Shown piece by piece: positions 1 through 8,803 of a stretch of DNA of 64,000 bases (positions are counted from its first letter, which is position 1; every line of letters begins with the position of its first letter). The stretch spans positions 1,577,099-1,641,098 of the forward strand of contig NZ_CM001555.1 of assembly GCF_000275865.1 (NCBI RefSeq), read 5' to 3'. The translations under genes were made by a program, and so were the position numbers. The notes beneath the pieces were generated by a model, which saw only the letters and a program-made list of their open reading frames with translations, was not told where the DNA came from and did no database searches. This stretch comes from Methanofollis liminatans DSM 4140 (lineage in GTDB: Archaea; Halobacteriota; Methanomicrobia; Methanomicrobiales; Methanofollaceae).

Positions 1-5
1 CAATT

Positions 6-12
6 ACCTCCT
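6..12 (-). promoter_or_regulatory. Shine-Dalgarno site of a minus-strand gene lying off the left edge
   Basis: Read on the minus strand, this site is AGGAGGT, a full match to the 3' end of archaeal 16S rRNA, and it sits 5 nt from the window edge. It implies a gene that starts just outside the window and is transcribed away from the PhoU/TrkA-C gene, so 1-129 is a divergent promoter region. The product of the neighbour cannot be seen. Confidence 0.5.
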
Positions 13-129
13 GTAGCCACAGATGGCCATCAGAGGTCACGCTTCACATTCAAAACGGCCGCAGCCTGCACAAAACTACCGGTTAATATACTCCCGATAC
101 CATACGTACATGAGAGACGGTACACAGAG

Positions 130-1323
130 ATGATGGAAGTCGAGTATCAGCCGACCAGCCTCAAGGATGTCCTCATCGAGATGAAGGACATCTCCGAGCT
201 GATGGTTGACCTTGCCTATTCTGCGATCCTCTTCGAGAGCCGGGAGATCGCCGGCGAAATCGAGAACCTCGAAGAGATCATGAACCGCCACACCTACCAG
301 GCGCGCATCTCCGGGATGCTCGGTGCCAGAAGGGTCGAAGAGGCGGAATCGATGAGCGGGCTCCTGCAGATCGCCGAGTCGGCTGAACGGATCGCCAACT
401 CGGCCACCGAGATCGCACGGATCATCAGGAGAGGGGCAAAGTTCCCGCAAAAACTGCGCGAAGCCCTTCCCGAGGCCGAAGAGGTGACCGTGCGGGTCGA
501 GGTCGCCCCCCACGCCCTGCTCGACGGAACGACCCTCGGCGAGGTGAAACTCCAGAGCCGTTCAGGGATGCGGGTGATCGCCATCAGGCGCGGAAACGGC
601 TGGATCTACGATCCCGACAAACGCTCCGTGATCAGAGGCGGGGACATCCTCCTTGCAAAGGGGATCGGTGCCGGCGTGGCGCCGCTCCATACGATGGCCG
701 GAGCCACCCCCGAGCCCCACCGCGAATGGGCGCGGGCCGGGTGCGTCGACGATCTCGACCGGGCCGTCGCCCTGATGATCGAGATGAAAAACCTCTCGGA
801 ACTCGCCGTTGGTCTCGCCTACACCGCCCTCCTCTTCACCAACGAAGACCTCGCACGTGAGGTCAGAGCCCTTGAAGGGCGGATGGAGGATATGCGCTAC
901 CAGTTCGACCTCTGGGTGCTGGAAGCAGCGAAACGCATCGAGAACGTGGAGTACCTCAGGGGCCTCCTCCACCTCTCCTCATTCGCAGAGACGATCGCAG
1001 AAGCGGCGTCTGCAATCGCCGACGTTCTCCTCCGCGATATCGAGATCCCCCCGGTGTTCAGGATGATCGTTCGGGAGTCCGACGAGATCATCACCCGTTT
1101 CGAGGTGGAAGAAGGATCAGCGCTTGCGAACCGAAGCCTGAAAGAGATGTCCCTCGCTACCGTCACCGGCATGGTCGTGCTTGCGATCAGGCGCGGCGGA
1201 GAGCGCTGGACATACAGGCCGGGCAGAGACGAGCGCCTCTTCGCCGGCGACCTCATCGTCGCGAAGGGGCGGCGGGACGGCGAAGAGCAACTCGCAACCC
1301 TCTGCTCGGGTAAAAATACATAA
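130..1323 (+). CDS. PhoU-like / TrkA-C (RCK_C) two-repeat regulatory protein
   Basis: The 397-residue protein has an internal duplication: a PhoU-like helical domain (about residues 9-110), a TrkA-C domain (about 117-185), a second PhoU-like domain (about 212-310) and a second TrkA-C domain (about 322-390). Both TrkA-C units carry the typical R-x-G ... Y-x-P ... GD-I/L-I/L-x-AKG pattern. Such proteins are annotated as potassium-channel-family regulators; TrkA-C domains bind small ligands such as nucleotides in transporters and channels. No membrane segment is present, so it is probably a cytosolic regulatory subunit. Two ATG codons (130 and 133) are possible. A TATA-like ttaatatac at about 93-101 fits a start near 122-133. 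The DHH gene begins 26 nt downstream and may be co-transcribed. The transporter it serves is unknown. Confidence 0.8.
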   Translation: MMEVEYQPTSLKDVLIEMKDISELMVDLAYSAILFESREIAGEIENLEEIMNRHTYQARISGMLGARRVEEAESMSGLLQIAESAERIANSATEIARIIRRGAKFPQKLREALPEAEEVTVRVEVAPHALLDGTTLGEVKLQSRSGMRVIAIRRGNGWIYDPDKRSVIRGGDILLAKGIGAGVAPLHTMAGATPEPHREWARAGCVDDLDRAVALMIEMKNLSELAVGLAYTALLFTNEDLAREVRALEGRMEDMRYQFDLWVLEAAKRIENVEYLRGLLHLSSFAETIAEAASAIADVLLRDIEIPPVFRMIVRESDEIITRFEVEEGSALANRSLKEMSLATVTGMVVLAIRRGGERWTYRPGRDERLFAGDLIVAKGRRDGEEQLATLCSGKNT

Positions 1324-1349
1324 GCATTATCATTCAAGAGAGTACGAAG

Positions 1350-3188
1350 ATGGCGAATCAAGAAGATACGATAATCTATTCCCTCGGCCCGAACTGCGGG
1401 ATCGGGGAGATCGAAGAAGGGAAAACCTATGCAGGGACCGTTCAGGGCTTTGCAAACTTCGGAACCTTCGTCCAGTTGAACGCCCGGCTCAAGGGACTGA
1501 TCCACAAGAGCAACATGGTCCAGGAGCACCAGGAGCGCGAGCAGATCTTTGTAAAGGTCATCAATATCAGGAACAACGGGAACATTGACCTTGCAGAGGT
1601 CCTGCCCCGGGTGTACCGGCTCGAGACCGTCACCAGGCAGGTTCGTGTGACAAAAATGGGCGATCTCTCATCGCAGGTCGGCAGGAGCGTCACCCTCGAA
1701 GCCTCGGTCGCCCAGATCAAGCAGACGAGCGGGCCGACGATCTTCACCCTCGTCGACGAGTCCGGGAGCGGCAACGCCGCCGCCTTCATCGAGGCCGGCG
1801 TCCGGGCATATCCAGAGATCGAACTCGGAAGCACCGTGATGGTCAGCGGAGAGGTGATGCGCCGGCAGAACCAGCTCCAGATCGAGGTCAGCTCCATGGA
1901 GGCGCTCACCGGCGAGGACGCACAGAGGGTGCACGACCGGATCGAGGCAGCCCTCGACGCCCGCGCCGAACCCGCAGATATCCCCCTCCTGATCGAGAGC
2001 GACGTCCTCGAACGCCTGCGCCCCGCGATGCGGACGGTTGCAAAGATGATCAGGCGGGCCGTCTTCGAGGCGCAGCCGATCATCCTCCGCCACCATGCAG
2101 ACGCCGACGGCATCTCGGCCGCCGTCGCCGTCGAGCAGGCGGTGATCGCCCTGATGCGCGAGGAAGGCGACGACCTGGACACCGCCTACTATCTCTTCAA
2201 GCGCTCCCCCTCAAAAGCGCCTTTCTATGAGATCGAGGACATCACCCGCGACCTCGACTTCGCCCTGAAGGACCACGAGCGGTTCGGGCAGAAGATGCCG
2301 CTGATCGTCCTGATGGACAACGGCTCCACCGAAGAGGACCTCCCCTCGATGAAGATGGCCAGGATCTACAGCCTCCCAATGATCGTCGTCGACCACCACC
2401 ACCCTGACGCAATCGTCGACGAGTATGTGATCGCCCATGTCAACCCCTACCACGTCGGCGGGGATTTCGGGGTCACGGCCGGCATGCTCGGGACCGAGGT
2501 GGCGCGGCTGATCAACCCGAAGGTCAGCGACGCAATCAGGCACCTTCCGGCCGTCGCAGGCGTCGGCGACCGGAGCGAAGCGCCGGAACGGCAGCGCTAC
2601 CTTGACCTGATCGCAGAGGATTATTCCGAGCAGGAGTGCAAGGACATTGCCCTCGCCCTGGACTACGAGCAGTTCTGGCTCAGGTTCAACGACGGCAGGG
2701 AACTGATCAAGGATATCCTCAACCTCAAGGGGAACCGCGACCTCCATAAGAACCTCATCGGTCTCCTGGTCGAATCGGCGAACGCGGCAATCGAAGAGCA
2801 GATGGCGGCGTCCATGCCCCATGTGGTCGAGGAGCGGCTCCCGAACGGGGCATATCTCTTCAGGATCGACGTGGAGATCTTCGCCCACCGCTTCACCTTC
2901 CCCCCGCCGGGCAAGACCTCGGGCGAGATCCACGACCGGCTCTGCCGGCAGCACCCGGGCGAACCGGTGGTCACCCTCGGTTTCGGTCCGGACTTTGCAG
3001 TGCTCCGCTCCCGCGGCGTGCTCATGAACATCCCGCGGATGGTCCGCGAGCTCCACGACGAGATCACCGGCGGCGGGATCAGCGGCGGCGGTCACCTGGT
3101 CGTCGGCTCGATCAAGTTCGTCGAGGGGATGCGCGAAGCCTCCCTGAACGGCCTTATCGAGAAGATCGGGCAGGCCCCGGTCGAATAA
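1350..3188 (+). CDS. DHH-family phosphoesterase with S1 and OB domains (archaeal RecJ-like)
   Basis: This 612-residue protein begins with an S1 RNA-binding domain (about residues 20-85). An OB-fold nucleic-acid-binding domain follows (about 95-180), then a DHH catalytic domain (from about 240). The DHH motifs seen are HHADADGIS, LMDNGS and VVDHHHPD. It ends in a DHHA1-like Gly-rich motif, GGGISGGGH. DHH proteins are Mn-dependent phosphoesterases that act on DNA, RNA or cyclic dinucleotides. This architecture matches the archaeal RecJ-like group (COG1107 type), but the DnaJ-type zinc finger found in some members is not visible. The S1 + OB arrangement suggests an RNA or single-strand nuclease. 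The substrate is inferred. Confidence 0.88.
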   Translation: MANQEDTIIYSLGPNCGIGEIEEGKTYAGTVQGFANFGTFVQLNARLKGLIHKSNMVQEHQEREQIFVKVINIRNNGNIDLAEVLPRVYRLETVTRQVRVTKMGDLSSQVGRSVTLEASVAQIKQTSGPTIFTLVDESGSGNAAAFIEAGVRAYPEIELGSTVMVSGEVMRRQNQLQIEVSSMEALTGEDAQRVHDRIEAALDARAEPADIPLLIESDVLERLRPAMRTVAKMIRRAVFEAQPIILRHHADADGISAAVAVEQAVIALMREEGDDLDTAYYLFKRSPSKAPFYEIEDITRDLDFALKDHERFGQKMPLIVLMDNGSTEEDLPSMKMARIYSLPMIVVDHHHPDAIVDEYVIAHVNPYHVGGDFGVTAGMLGTEVARLINPKVSDAIRHLPAVAGVGDRSEAPERQRYLDLIAEDYSEQECKDIALALDYEQFWLRFNDGRELIKDILNLKGNRDLHKNLIGLLVESANAAIEEQMAASMPHVVEERLPNGAYLFRIDVEIFAHRFTFPPPGKTSGEIHDRLCRQHPGEPVVTLGFGPDFAVLRSRGVLMNIPRMVRELHDEITGGGISGGGHLVVGSIKFVEGMREASLNGLIEKIGQAPVE

Positions 3189-3258
3189 GGCGCCCGGAAT
3201 CCATATCCTGCATCTCTTTTTCTCCGATTTTGCGAAAGGCATAAGTTTTCCAAACCGC

Positions 3259-4269
3259 ATGGGTAGGATCATTATGGAGGATCATACAGGGACAGGCATA
3301 TGCGTGCTCTGCTGCCTTGCACTGCTGCTCCTTGCGGCACTTGCTGCTCCGGTTTCGGCACGGGGCGCCACCATTTCCGATATCCTGCCGGGCGACACGA
3401 TATTTGTCTACGAGGAGGGGCTCGATATCACCGCCCTGCAGAAGACCGCGACCGGCAACCCGGTCACGGCCCTCAGGCGTTTCACCGACGACGACGTCAC
3501 AAAAGGGATCGTCAACGAGATCCCGGTGGCGGACGATACGAACCTTGACGTGCTGGACGCTTCGGTCAGGGGGTACACCGGGCTGTATTATGCCTACAGC
3601 CAGGCGGACGGCCTGACGACAAAGAGCGTCAACGTGCGTTATCCAGAAGTGAGCATCGAGGCGGTGCTCGCAAACCCGTATCATGCCGAGAGGATCGAAG
3701 GGATTACGATACCTGTCGGAACGTCGATCGCGATCAAGGTCGTCTCGCCGTTCGTGGGCACCGATTATGTCGCCGGAGCGACTCATGCCTCCGTCGACAT
3801 CGTCGTCACGACGCCGGGCGGCGCCGAGATGACCGCCTTCGGCGGGGCGAACCTTGCAAACCTTCCGGTCACGGCCCAGCAGTTCTACACCGACGACCTC
3901 GCCGCCCCGATCCTCCTCGACCGTCTTGAAGAGGGCACATACAGGGTTCAGGCGCGGTGGCGTTCTCCGCAGAGTTTTGCCGACTCCGCAGAGGACTCGA
4001 ATGTGATCACGTTCTCTGTGGGCGACCGGATAGGAGTGGACGTTACGGTGACGCCGGCGACGACGGAGACCACAGTGCCGCCGACGACGACACCTCCTGC
4101 ACCGACGGCCACGACACCGCCGGTGACGACCGCGACCACGGCCCTGCCGACCGCCACGGAGACCACAGAACCGCCGACGACGGCGCCGACGACGCAGGCG
4201 GCCGGAACAGCGCTCCTGCCCCTGATCGGTGCGGCGGCTGCACTCTTCCTGGTGTTGCGGCGGAAATAA
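3259..4269 (+). CDS. Secreted DUF3821-type surface protein with Thr-rich stalk and C-terminal anchor
   Basis: The 336-residue protein has an N-terminal signal peptide (hydrophobic stretch about residues 14-34, ending around VSARG), then an extracellular region opening with ATISDILPGDTIFVYEEGLD, which resembles the DUF3821 domain common in Methanomicrobia. Residues about 255-310 form a stalk made almost wholly of T, P and A, a likely O-glycosylation zone. It ends with a hydrophobic segment and RRK, a membrane anchor. Starts at 3259 or 3274 are both possible, and the second gives a more ordinary signal peptide. The exact role at the cell surface is unknown. Confidence 0.75.
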   Translation: MGRIIMEDHTGTGICVLCCLALLLLAALAAPVSARGATISDILPGDTIFVYEEGLDITALQKTATGNPVTALRRFTDDDVTKGIVNEIPVADDTNLDVLDASVRGYTGLYYAYSQADGLTTKSVNVRYPEVSIEAVLANPYHAERIEGITIPVGTSIAIKVVSPFVGTDYVAGATHASVDIVVTTPGGAEMTAFGGANLANLPVTAQQFYTDDLAAPILLDRLEEGTYRVQARWRSPQSFADSAEDSNVITFSVGDRIGVDVTVTPATTETTVPPTTTPPAPTATTPPVTTATTALPTATETTEPPTTAPTTQAAGTALLPLIGAAAALFLVLRRK

Positions 4270-4346
4270 CACCTTTTTCAGAGCAAACCTGCCGGAACCC
4301 TCCCTGCACCCTGTGTCGCCGATAAGCCAGAAATCAGTTTTCCCCT

Positions 4347-4742
4347 TCAGCGCGACTCAGGCCCGGACGCACACATCCCCTCCTCGATCCATCTCCATGC
4401 CTCCTGGCGGTGTTCGGGCCTGAAGAACCTGACATCGGTGCTGGAGAAGAGGAAGAACGCCGGCTGAACAGAGAGCAGACGGGTCTCCCACTCCTCCCCA
4501 CCGACGATCGCCTCACGCTCGACCGAGGAAACCTTGATGTCCTGAATGAGGTCGTCGGCCATCGCTCCGAAGTCTTCCCCCTTGAAATCGACGATATCGA
4601 CCAGCACGCGGACAGTGCCGTAGCGTTCGATCGCCAGGTCGATCGCCGGCATGAACACCTGCATGTAGTCCTCATCGGTCACGTCGCCGCTGATCAAAAA
4701 CCCGATGACGCCTCCCGTGCTTTCCGGCAGTATCTCTATCAT
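4347..4742 (-). CDS. SpoIIAA-like / STAS-type protein
   Basis: The gene encodes 131 residues, starting MIEILPESTGG and continuing with SGDVTDEDY, a regular alternation of strands and helices, and a C-terminal HRQEAWRWI. This is the pattern of the SpoIIAA-like family, small alpha/beta proteins of the STAS/SEC14-like fold. The open frame extends far upstream, but that part is antisense to the ACT gene. The ATG at 4742, preceded by the purine-rich GGGGAAG, is the sensible start. No partner kinase or sulfate transporter lies next to it. Function is not known. Confidence 0.72.
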   Translation of the reverse strand: MIEILPESTGGVIGFLISGDVTDEDYMQVFMPAIDLAIERYGTVRVLVDIVDFKGEDFGAMADDLIQDIKVSSVEREAIVGGEEWETRLLSVQPAFFLFSSTDVRFFRPEHRQEAWRWIEEGMCASGPESR

Positions 4743-5084
4743 CTTCCCCACCCCGTGCCTGTCCTTCCAGACAGATGACTGAGGATAAGGGGATCGTACT
4801 GATAAATAGGTTGCCGGTTCCTGCCAGCGTCCACCGTCACGGACCCGGAGAGCACGACCGCGAAGACGGGGAGCACCGGCATCACCGGAATGATGGTCAG
4901 GGACGGAAGATCTCCGGATGGAGCGCCGCACAGATCCCGGCACCGAAGATGAATCCTGCAGATAAGCGTGGCGCCGACTGAAAAGGGCTTGATGCGAAAG
5001 CCCGCAACGCCCCGCTCCAACCCGCACGCCCCCGCGAGTTAATCCCCAAAGAATGCCAATGGTACGCTGAGGGTGCGACAGAGC
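4743..5084. other. Divergent intergenic region with a possible small-membrane-gene relic
   Basis: These 342 nt separate the minus-strand SpoIIAA-like gene from the ACT gene. A candidate TATA (minus strand, near 4800-4808) could serve the SpoIIAA-like gene. On the minus strand at about 4850-4970 two overlapping frames read as parts of one hydrophobic peptide, joined by a one-base shift at about 4899. A C-rich block ending in ttaat lies at 5010-5042. No intact gene is supported. Confidence 0.35.
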
Positions 5085-5357
5085 ATGAAAAAAACCATCA
5101 TCACCGTCGTAGGCAAAGATGCAGTCGGGATCATTGCGAAGGTTTGCACATACCTGGCAGACAATCAGGTCAATGTTGAAGATATTTCCCAGACTATCGT
5201 GCAGGGCTATTTTAACATGATGATGATCGTCGATACCAGCGGGTCTTCCAGACCTTTTGGCGAGATGGTACGTGAACTGGAGAATCTCGGCGACGAAATC
5301 GGCGTAAAAATCAGATGCCAGCATGAAGACATTTTTACGAAAATGCACCGTATCTGA
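5085..5357 (+). CDS. ACT domain protein (UPF0237 family)
   Basis: The protein is 90 residues when started at the ATG 5085, which has GAGGGTG about 10 nt upstream; a GTG at 5073 is in frame but less likely. A single ACT domain fills it, with the opening [17 protein letters not shown] and NVEDISQ typical of UPF0237. ACT domains bind amino acids or similar small ligands. It lies 11 nt before a UPF0210 gene, a pairing seen widely in bacteria and archaea, so the two probably act together. The substrate is unknown. Confidence 0.88.
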   Translation: MKKTIITVVGKDAVGIIAKVCTYLADNQVNVEDISQTIVQGYFNMMMIVDTSGSSRPFGEMVRELENLGDEIGVKIRCQHEDIFTKMHRI

Positions 5358-5368
5358 GAGGAATTCCG

Positions 5369-6733
5369 ATGGTCACCCTATTTGAGGTAAATGAAACAAA
5401 CAAGATGATCGAGCAGGAAAAACTCGATGTCCGTACGATTACTATGGGCATCAGCCTTCTTGACTGCTGCGACGCTGATCTGGATATCTTGAACCAGAAC
5501 ATCTATGATAAAATCACCTGTGTAGCAAAGGATCTGGTCTCCACCGGCAGGGACATTGAACGTGAATATGGCATTCCCATCGTCAACAAACGCATCTCCG
5601 TCACCCCGATCGCACTGGTGGGTGGAAGGGCCTGCACGTGCCCCGAGGACTTTGTGACGATTGCCAGGACCCTGGATAAGGCTGCCAGAGCGACGCAGGT
5701 GAATTTTCTCGGAGGTTACTCCGCCCTCGTTTCCAAAGGCATGACCAGGACCGATGAAAATCTCATCCGCTCCATTCCCCTGGCCCTCTCTTCCACGGAA
5801 CGGGTATGTAGTTCCGTAAATATCGGCTCCACCAGGACCGGGATCAACATGGACGCCGTCAAATTGATGGGAGAGATTGTCAGGGAAACGGCGGAAGCGA
5901 CAAAAGAGCACAACTCCCTGGGCTGTGCAAAACTGGTCGTATTCTGCAACGCTCCCGACGACAATCCATTCATGGCCGGTGCCTTTCACGGCGTGACCGA
6001 AGCAGATGCCGTGATCAACGTGGGCGTCAGCGGTCCGGGAGTTGTGAAGCATGCCCTTGAGGGGGTCAGGGGCGCGAACTTTGAAGTCCTCTGCGAGACC
6101 GTGAAGAAAACGGCCTTTAAGGTCACCCGGGTCGGGCAGCTGGTGGCCCAGGAAGCCTCGGAGAGGCTCGGGGTTCCTTTCGGGATCGTCGATCTCTCTC
6201 TGGCGCCGACGCCCTCGGTGGGCGACAGTGTGGCAGAAATTTTAGAGGAAATGGGCCTGGAATCTGCAGGCGCTCCGGGAACCACCGCCGCCCTTGCCCT
6301 GTTGAACGACCAGGTAAAGAAAGGGGGCGTCATGGCAAGTTCCTTCGTCGGCGGACTCAGCGGCGCCTTTATCCCGGTCAGCGAGGACCAGGGCATGATC
6401 GATGCCGTCAACCGCGGGGCCCTGACGCTTGAAAAACTTGAGGCGATGACCTGCGTATGCTCGGTCGGCCTGGATATGATCGCCATCCCCGGAAACACGT
6501 CCGCCGCCACGATCTCCGGCATCATCGCCGACGAAGCGGCGATCGGCATGGTGAACCAGAAGACAACCGCCGTCCGCCTGATCCCGGTAATAGGAAAAGA
6601 CGTCGGCGATACGGTGGAGTTCGGAGGGCTGTTAGGGCATGCACCGGTTCAGCGGGTAAACACATTTGGCTGTGAAGATTTCATCAACCGTGGCGGCAGG
6701 ATACCTGCACCGATTCATAGTTTCAGGAACTGA
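5369..6733 (+). CDS. UPF0210 / PFL-family protein (DUF711)
   Basis: The 454-residue product matches the UPF0210 (DUF711) family in length and features: [13 protein letters not shown] near the N terminus, a conserved [15 protein letters not shown] block, [11 protein letters not shown], and the C-terminal [13 protein letters not shown] ending. The fold is related to pyruvate-formate-lyase-like barrels, but the reaction is not established. It probably forms an operon with the ACT gene 11 nt upstream, which may supply ligand control. Codon choice in the first third is more A/T-rich than in neighbouring genes, which could point to past transfer of the pair. Confidence 0.9.
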   Translation: MVTLFEVNETNKMIEQEKLDVRTITMGISLLDCCDADLDILNQNIYDKITCVAKDLVSTGRDIEREYGIPIVNKRISVTPIALVGGRACTCPEDFVTIARTLDKAARATQVNFLGGYSALVSKGMTRTDENLIRSIPLALSSTERVCSSVNIGSTRTGINMDAVKLMGEIVRETAEATKEHNSLGCAKLVVFCNAPDDNPFMAGAFHGVTEADAVINVGVSGPGVVKHALEGVRGANFEVLCETVKKTAFKVTRVGQLVAQEASERLGVPFGIVDLSLAPTPSVGDSVAEILEEMGLESAGAPGTTAALALLNDQVKKGGVMASSFVGGLSGAFIPVSEDQGMIDAVNRGALTLEKLEAMTCVCSVGLDMIAIPGNTSAATISGIIADEAAIGMVNQKTTAVRLIPVIGKDVGDTVEFGGLLGHAPVQRVNTFGCEDFINRGGRIPAPIHSFRN

Positions 6734-7276
6734 GAATCAAGGGGGTTTGGCCAGATGACGGCTGAAACCCTCATACCGAGTTTGATGTCTCTCCTGTAAT
6801 CGCAGGGAGGGAGCGCGGATCCCCTGCCTTCCCCCTCCTGCCTTGCCGGGGGTTTCACCCCCGGACTCCCCATTGCGATGGGGCCCGGGAAGAGCGAACA
6901 GGACATCCGGGGGGGGTAGTGCCGTATCCCCACCTATCCTGAGCAGGGGTCCGGGGGCAGCATTCCCCCGGCGCAGGAACGCCAGAATAAGATTTAAACA
7001 GAGCTAAGGCGCGGATATCTTCCGACCGGCCCGGAAGATCTCCCGCCACCCCTTTTCCGTTATCCCCGACGGGATCGAATGCCCCGTAATGACGGAGCAA
7101 GGGTGTCCGCGTCCAAGAGATACTATTTTGGCTTCACGAACGCCCCTCAATCACCCTTTCCCCATCGAACCGACTGGGCACTGGCATACCCGAGCACTCG
7201 CACAGACAAACCGGCCGTCAAAACAAAGACTATATATAATAATCGACTATTACATCTAACACGCCGAGGATTCGAG
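6734..7276. other. Gene-free region with clustered G/C hairpins
   Basis: These 543 nt hold no convincing gene. Three strong inverted repeats lie close together: 6846-6864 (CCGGGGG/CCCCCGG), 6868-6883 (CCCCAT/ATGGGG) and 6951-6971 (CCGGGGG/CCCCCGG). They could be intergenic palindromic repeats, structured RNA or termination signals for the UPF0210 operon. The right end carries the promoter of the winged-helix gene. Confidence 0.5.
7231..7240 (+). promoter_or_regulatory. TATA box of the small winged-helix gene (copy 1)
   Basis: The AT-only decamer tatatataat stands out in GC-rich surroundings. Its centre is about 26 nt before 7261, giving a leader of roughly 15 nt that contains a GAGGA ribosome-binding site (7266-7270) ahead of the ATG at 7277. 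Confidence 0.6.
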
Positions 7277-7528
7277 ATGGTCGATAAAAAAAGTATCCGG
7301 GATAAGTACAACGATACCCAGAGCCGGATTGTATATTATCTCAAAAACGGCATACAGCGAGGCAAACACTATTTCAAATCGAAATATATTGCCAACGATC
7401 TCGGCCTGTCGTCAAAGGAGGTCGGGACGAACCTCGCCATACTCGCTGAAATCTGCGAGGAGCTCGAGATCACCCGCTGGAGTTATTCGAACTCCACCAC
7501 CTGGCTGGTCAGCCCGCGAGCAGCATAA
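7277..7528 (+). CDS. Small winged-helix DNA-binding protein, copy 1
   Basis: This 83-residue protein contains a compact winged-helix pattern: YLKNGIQRGKHYFKSKYIA, then DLGLSSKEVGTNLAIL (recognition helix), then a wing-like end RWSYSNSTTW. It resembles short archaeal winged-helix proteins known mainly as uncharacterised families (I believe DUF7123 in haloarchaea, unchecked). The start at 7277 is fixed by the GAGGA site at 7266-7270 and by exact length agreement with the paralogue at 19235-19504. No partner gene shares its transcript, apart perhaps from the following 65-residue gene, which has its own TATA box. It is probably a transcription regulator. Confidence 0.75.
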   Translation: MVDKKSIRDKYNDTQSRIVYYLKNGIQRGKHYFKSKYIANDLGLSSKEVGTNLAILAEICEELEITRWSYSNSTTWLVSPRAA

Positions 7529-7556
7529 TTATTATATCACCCTTCGATTTTTAAGT

Positions 7557-7754
7557 ATGGAAAAGATCATATCGTTCGATTCTGAGATCGAGTTCGTCGC
7601 CAGGATCAATGAGGTCAAGGACTGCCTCATGCAGCAGGGGCCGGAAGGTTCGAGCAACGAAGACCCCGGGAAGCTCTGGTTCAATATCGATGTGCCAAAG
7701 GGCCACGGCTTCAGGGCCGGCGATCGGGTACGGATCACCATCGAAAAGATCTGA
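7557..7754 (+). CDS. Hypothetical 65-residue protein
   Basis: The product, beginning MEKIISFDSEIEF and ending GDRVRITIEKI, is acidic and soluble with no recognised domain. A TATA-like ttatatc at 7532-7538, about 25 nt before the ATG, suggests a leaderless transcript and supports this start. It lies 28 nt after the winged-helix gene. It may be a small beta-rich protein, as the last 25 residues alternate polar and hydrophobic residues around GHGFRAGDRV. Function unknown. Confidence 0.55.
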   Translation: MEKIISFDSEIEFVARINEVKDCLMQQGPEGSSNEDPGKLWFNIDVPKGHGFRAGDRVRITIEKI

Positions 7755-7906
7755 AAGGTACGATCCTTTCGCTCCCTCTTTTGCGCATCAACCGATCGGT
7801 CCATCCCCCTAAAAGATAGCAACAGAAACATATTCACGATTGCTCCACCCTGATCTAAAAAATCATAGAGAAACTATGAAATAGGGCGGTATCACACTAT
7901 CTGATA

Positions 7907-8389
7907 ATGGGAGAGGGGAAACTCAAACTCTGTGTCTTCGGCACCTTCAACGCCGGCAAATCCAGTTTCGTCCAGGCGCTCGATCCCCACACGCGGCATA
8001 TCGAAGCGAACTGCCCGGGCGGAACCACGACGGTCGCCCTTGATTTCGGCAGGGTGCGGATCGGAGAGCGGATGGTCTACCTCTTCGGGACCCCGGGCCA
8101 GGAACGCTACGAATTCGTCCGCCAGATCCTTGCGCGTGGGATGGACGGTGCGATCATCATCGTGGATTCAACGGCCGCCCCCGACGATATGACCAGAAAA
8201 CTCCTTGCCTGGCTGAAAGACCAGGGCGTGCCGGTGGTCCTGATGCTGAACAAATGCGACCTTCCCGGCTCCTCGCCCTCCCGTTTTGCGCATGAGATCG
8301 GGGATGCCGCCGTCCACCTCATTTCAGCAAAGAACGGCGAGAACGTGCACGAAGCGCTCTCGTCATTCGTGGGCACCATTGTCGGGTGA
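7907..8389 (+). CDS. Small Ras-like GTPase (COG2229 type)
   Basis: The 160-residue G domain is complete: P-loop GTFNAGKSS (about residues 13-21), a threonine-rich switch I (GGTTTVAL), switch II GTPGQER, base-specificity motif NKCD and SAK near the C terminus. It resembles the MglA/Arf-like group of prokaryotic small GTPases. These often act in polarity, motility or signalling and are commonly regulated by roadblock/LC7 proteins, but no roadblock gene is visible here. A short inverted repeat (CATAG/CTATG, 7864-7878) overlaps the promoter zone. With a weak TATA near 7876-7883 the ATG at 7907 would be nearly leaderless. Confidence 0.85.
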   Translation: MGEGKLKLCVFGTFNAGKSSFVQALDPHTRHIEANCPGGTTTVALDFGRVRIGERMVYLFGTPGQERYEFVRQILARGMDGAIIIVDSTAAPDDMTRKLLAWLKDQGVPVVLMLNKCDLPGSSPSRFAHEIGDAAVHLISAKNGENVHEALSSFVGTIVG

Positions 8390-8443
8390 AAACCCGGCGA
8401 AAACCAAATACTATATCTTTTCTGAGACGTCACCATTGATTTG

Positions 8444-8800
8444 ATGGCGACCAAAGGGACTGCAGTTTTTCCCACGATTCTCTGCCTCTGTATGCTGGCC
8501 TGTACCGGCGGCTGCACGGGCATCGGTTTTGGAGAGGTGACCTATAGCGGGGGGCAACTTGAGGTCATGGTGGACAACCCCGGCGAACCCGAGGAGGCGA
8601 CGCTGCAGGTGACCGTCTTCAGGACGGACAATTTCACCCAGACCGGGGTGGCGAACTTTGCAGAGGTGGTGACCTTCCAGCGGGGGTCAAACACGTTCAC
8701 CTTCCCGGTTGACCTCGAACCCGGCACCTATAAGCTCTACCTCTATATCTCGAAGGGGAGTGCCAGGACCGTTTCGGTGATCAGGGACATCACGGTGTAG
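8444..8800 (+). CDS. Predicted lipoprotein, unknown function
   Basis: The 118-residue protein has an N-terminal hydrophobic signal and a lipobox-like LACTGGC, followed by a beta-rich domain containing VDNPGEPEEATLQVTV and ending in a run of beta strands (about residues 60-118). This looks like an Ig-like or CARDB-like surface module. A TATA-like actatatc at about 8410-8417 places transcription start near 8440, so the ATG at 8444 is probably leaderless; the in-frame TTG at 8441 is unlikely. The adenine deaminase gene begins 3 nt after the stop. Confidence 0.62.
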   Translation: MATKGTAVFPTILCLCMLACTGGCTGIGFGEVTYSGGQLEVMVDNPGEPEEATLQVTVFRTDNFTQTGVANFAEVVTFQRGSNTFTFPVDLEPGTYKLYLYISKGSARTVSVIRDITV

Positions 8801-8803
8801 ACG

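Noticed and set aside
2211-3272. A 353-residue minus-strand frame
   Set aside because: It lies opposite the DHH phosphoesterase gene, which has clear catalytic motifs. No domain is visible in the shadow.
4743-5348. Upstream extension of the SpoIIAA-like frame
   Set aside because: The extension is antisense to the ACT gene; the SpoIIAA-like family begins at the ATG 4742.
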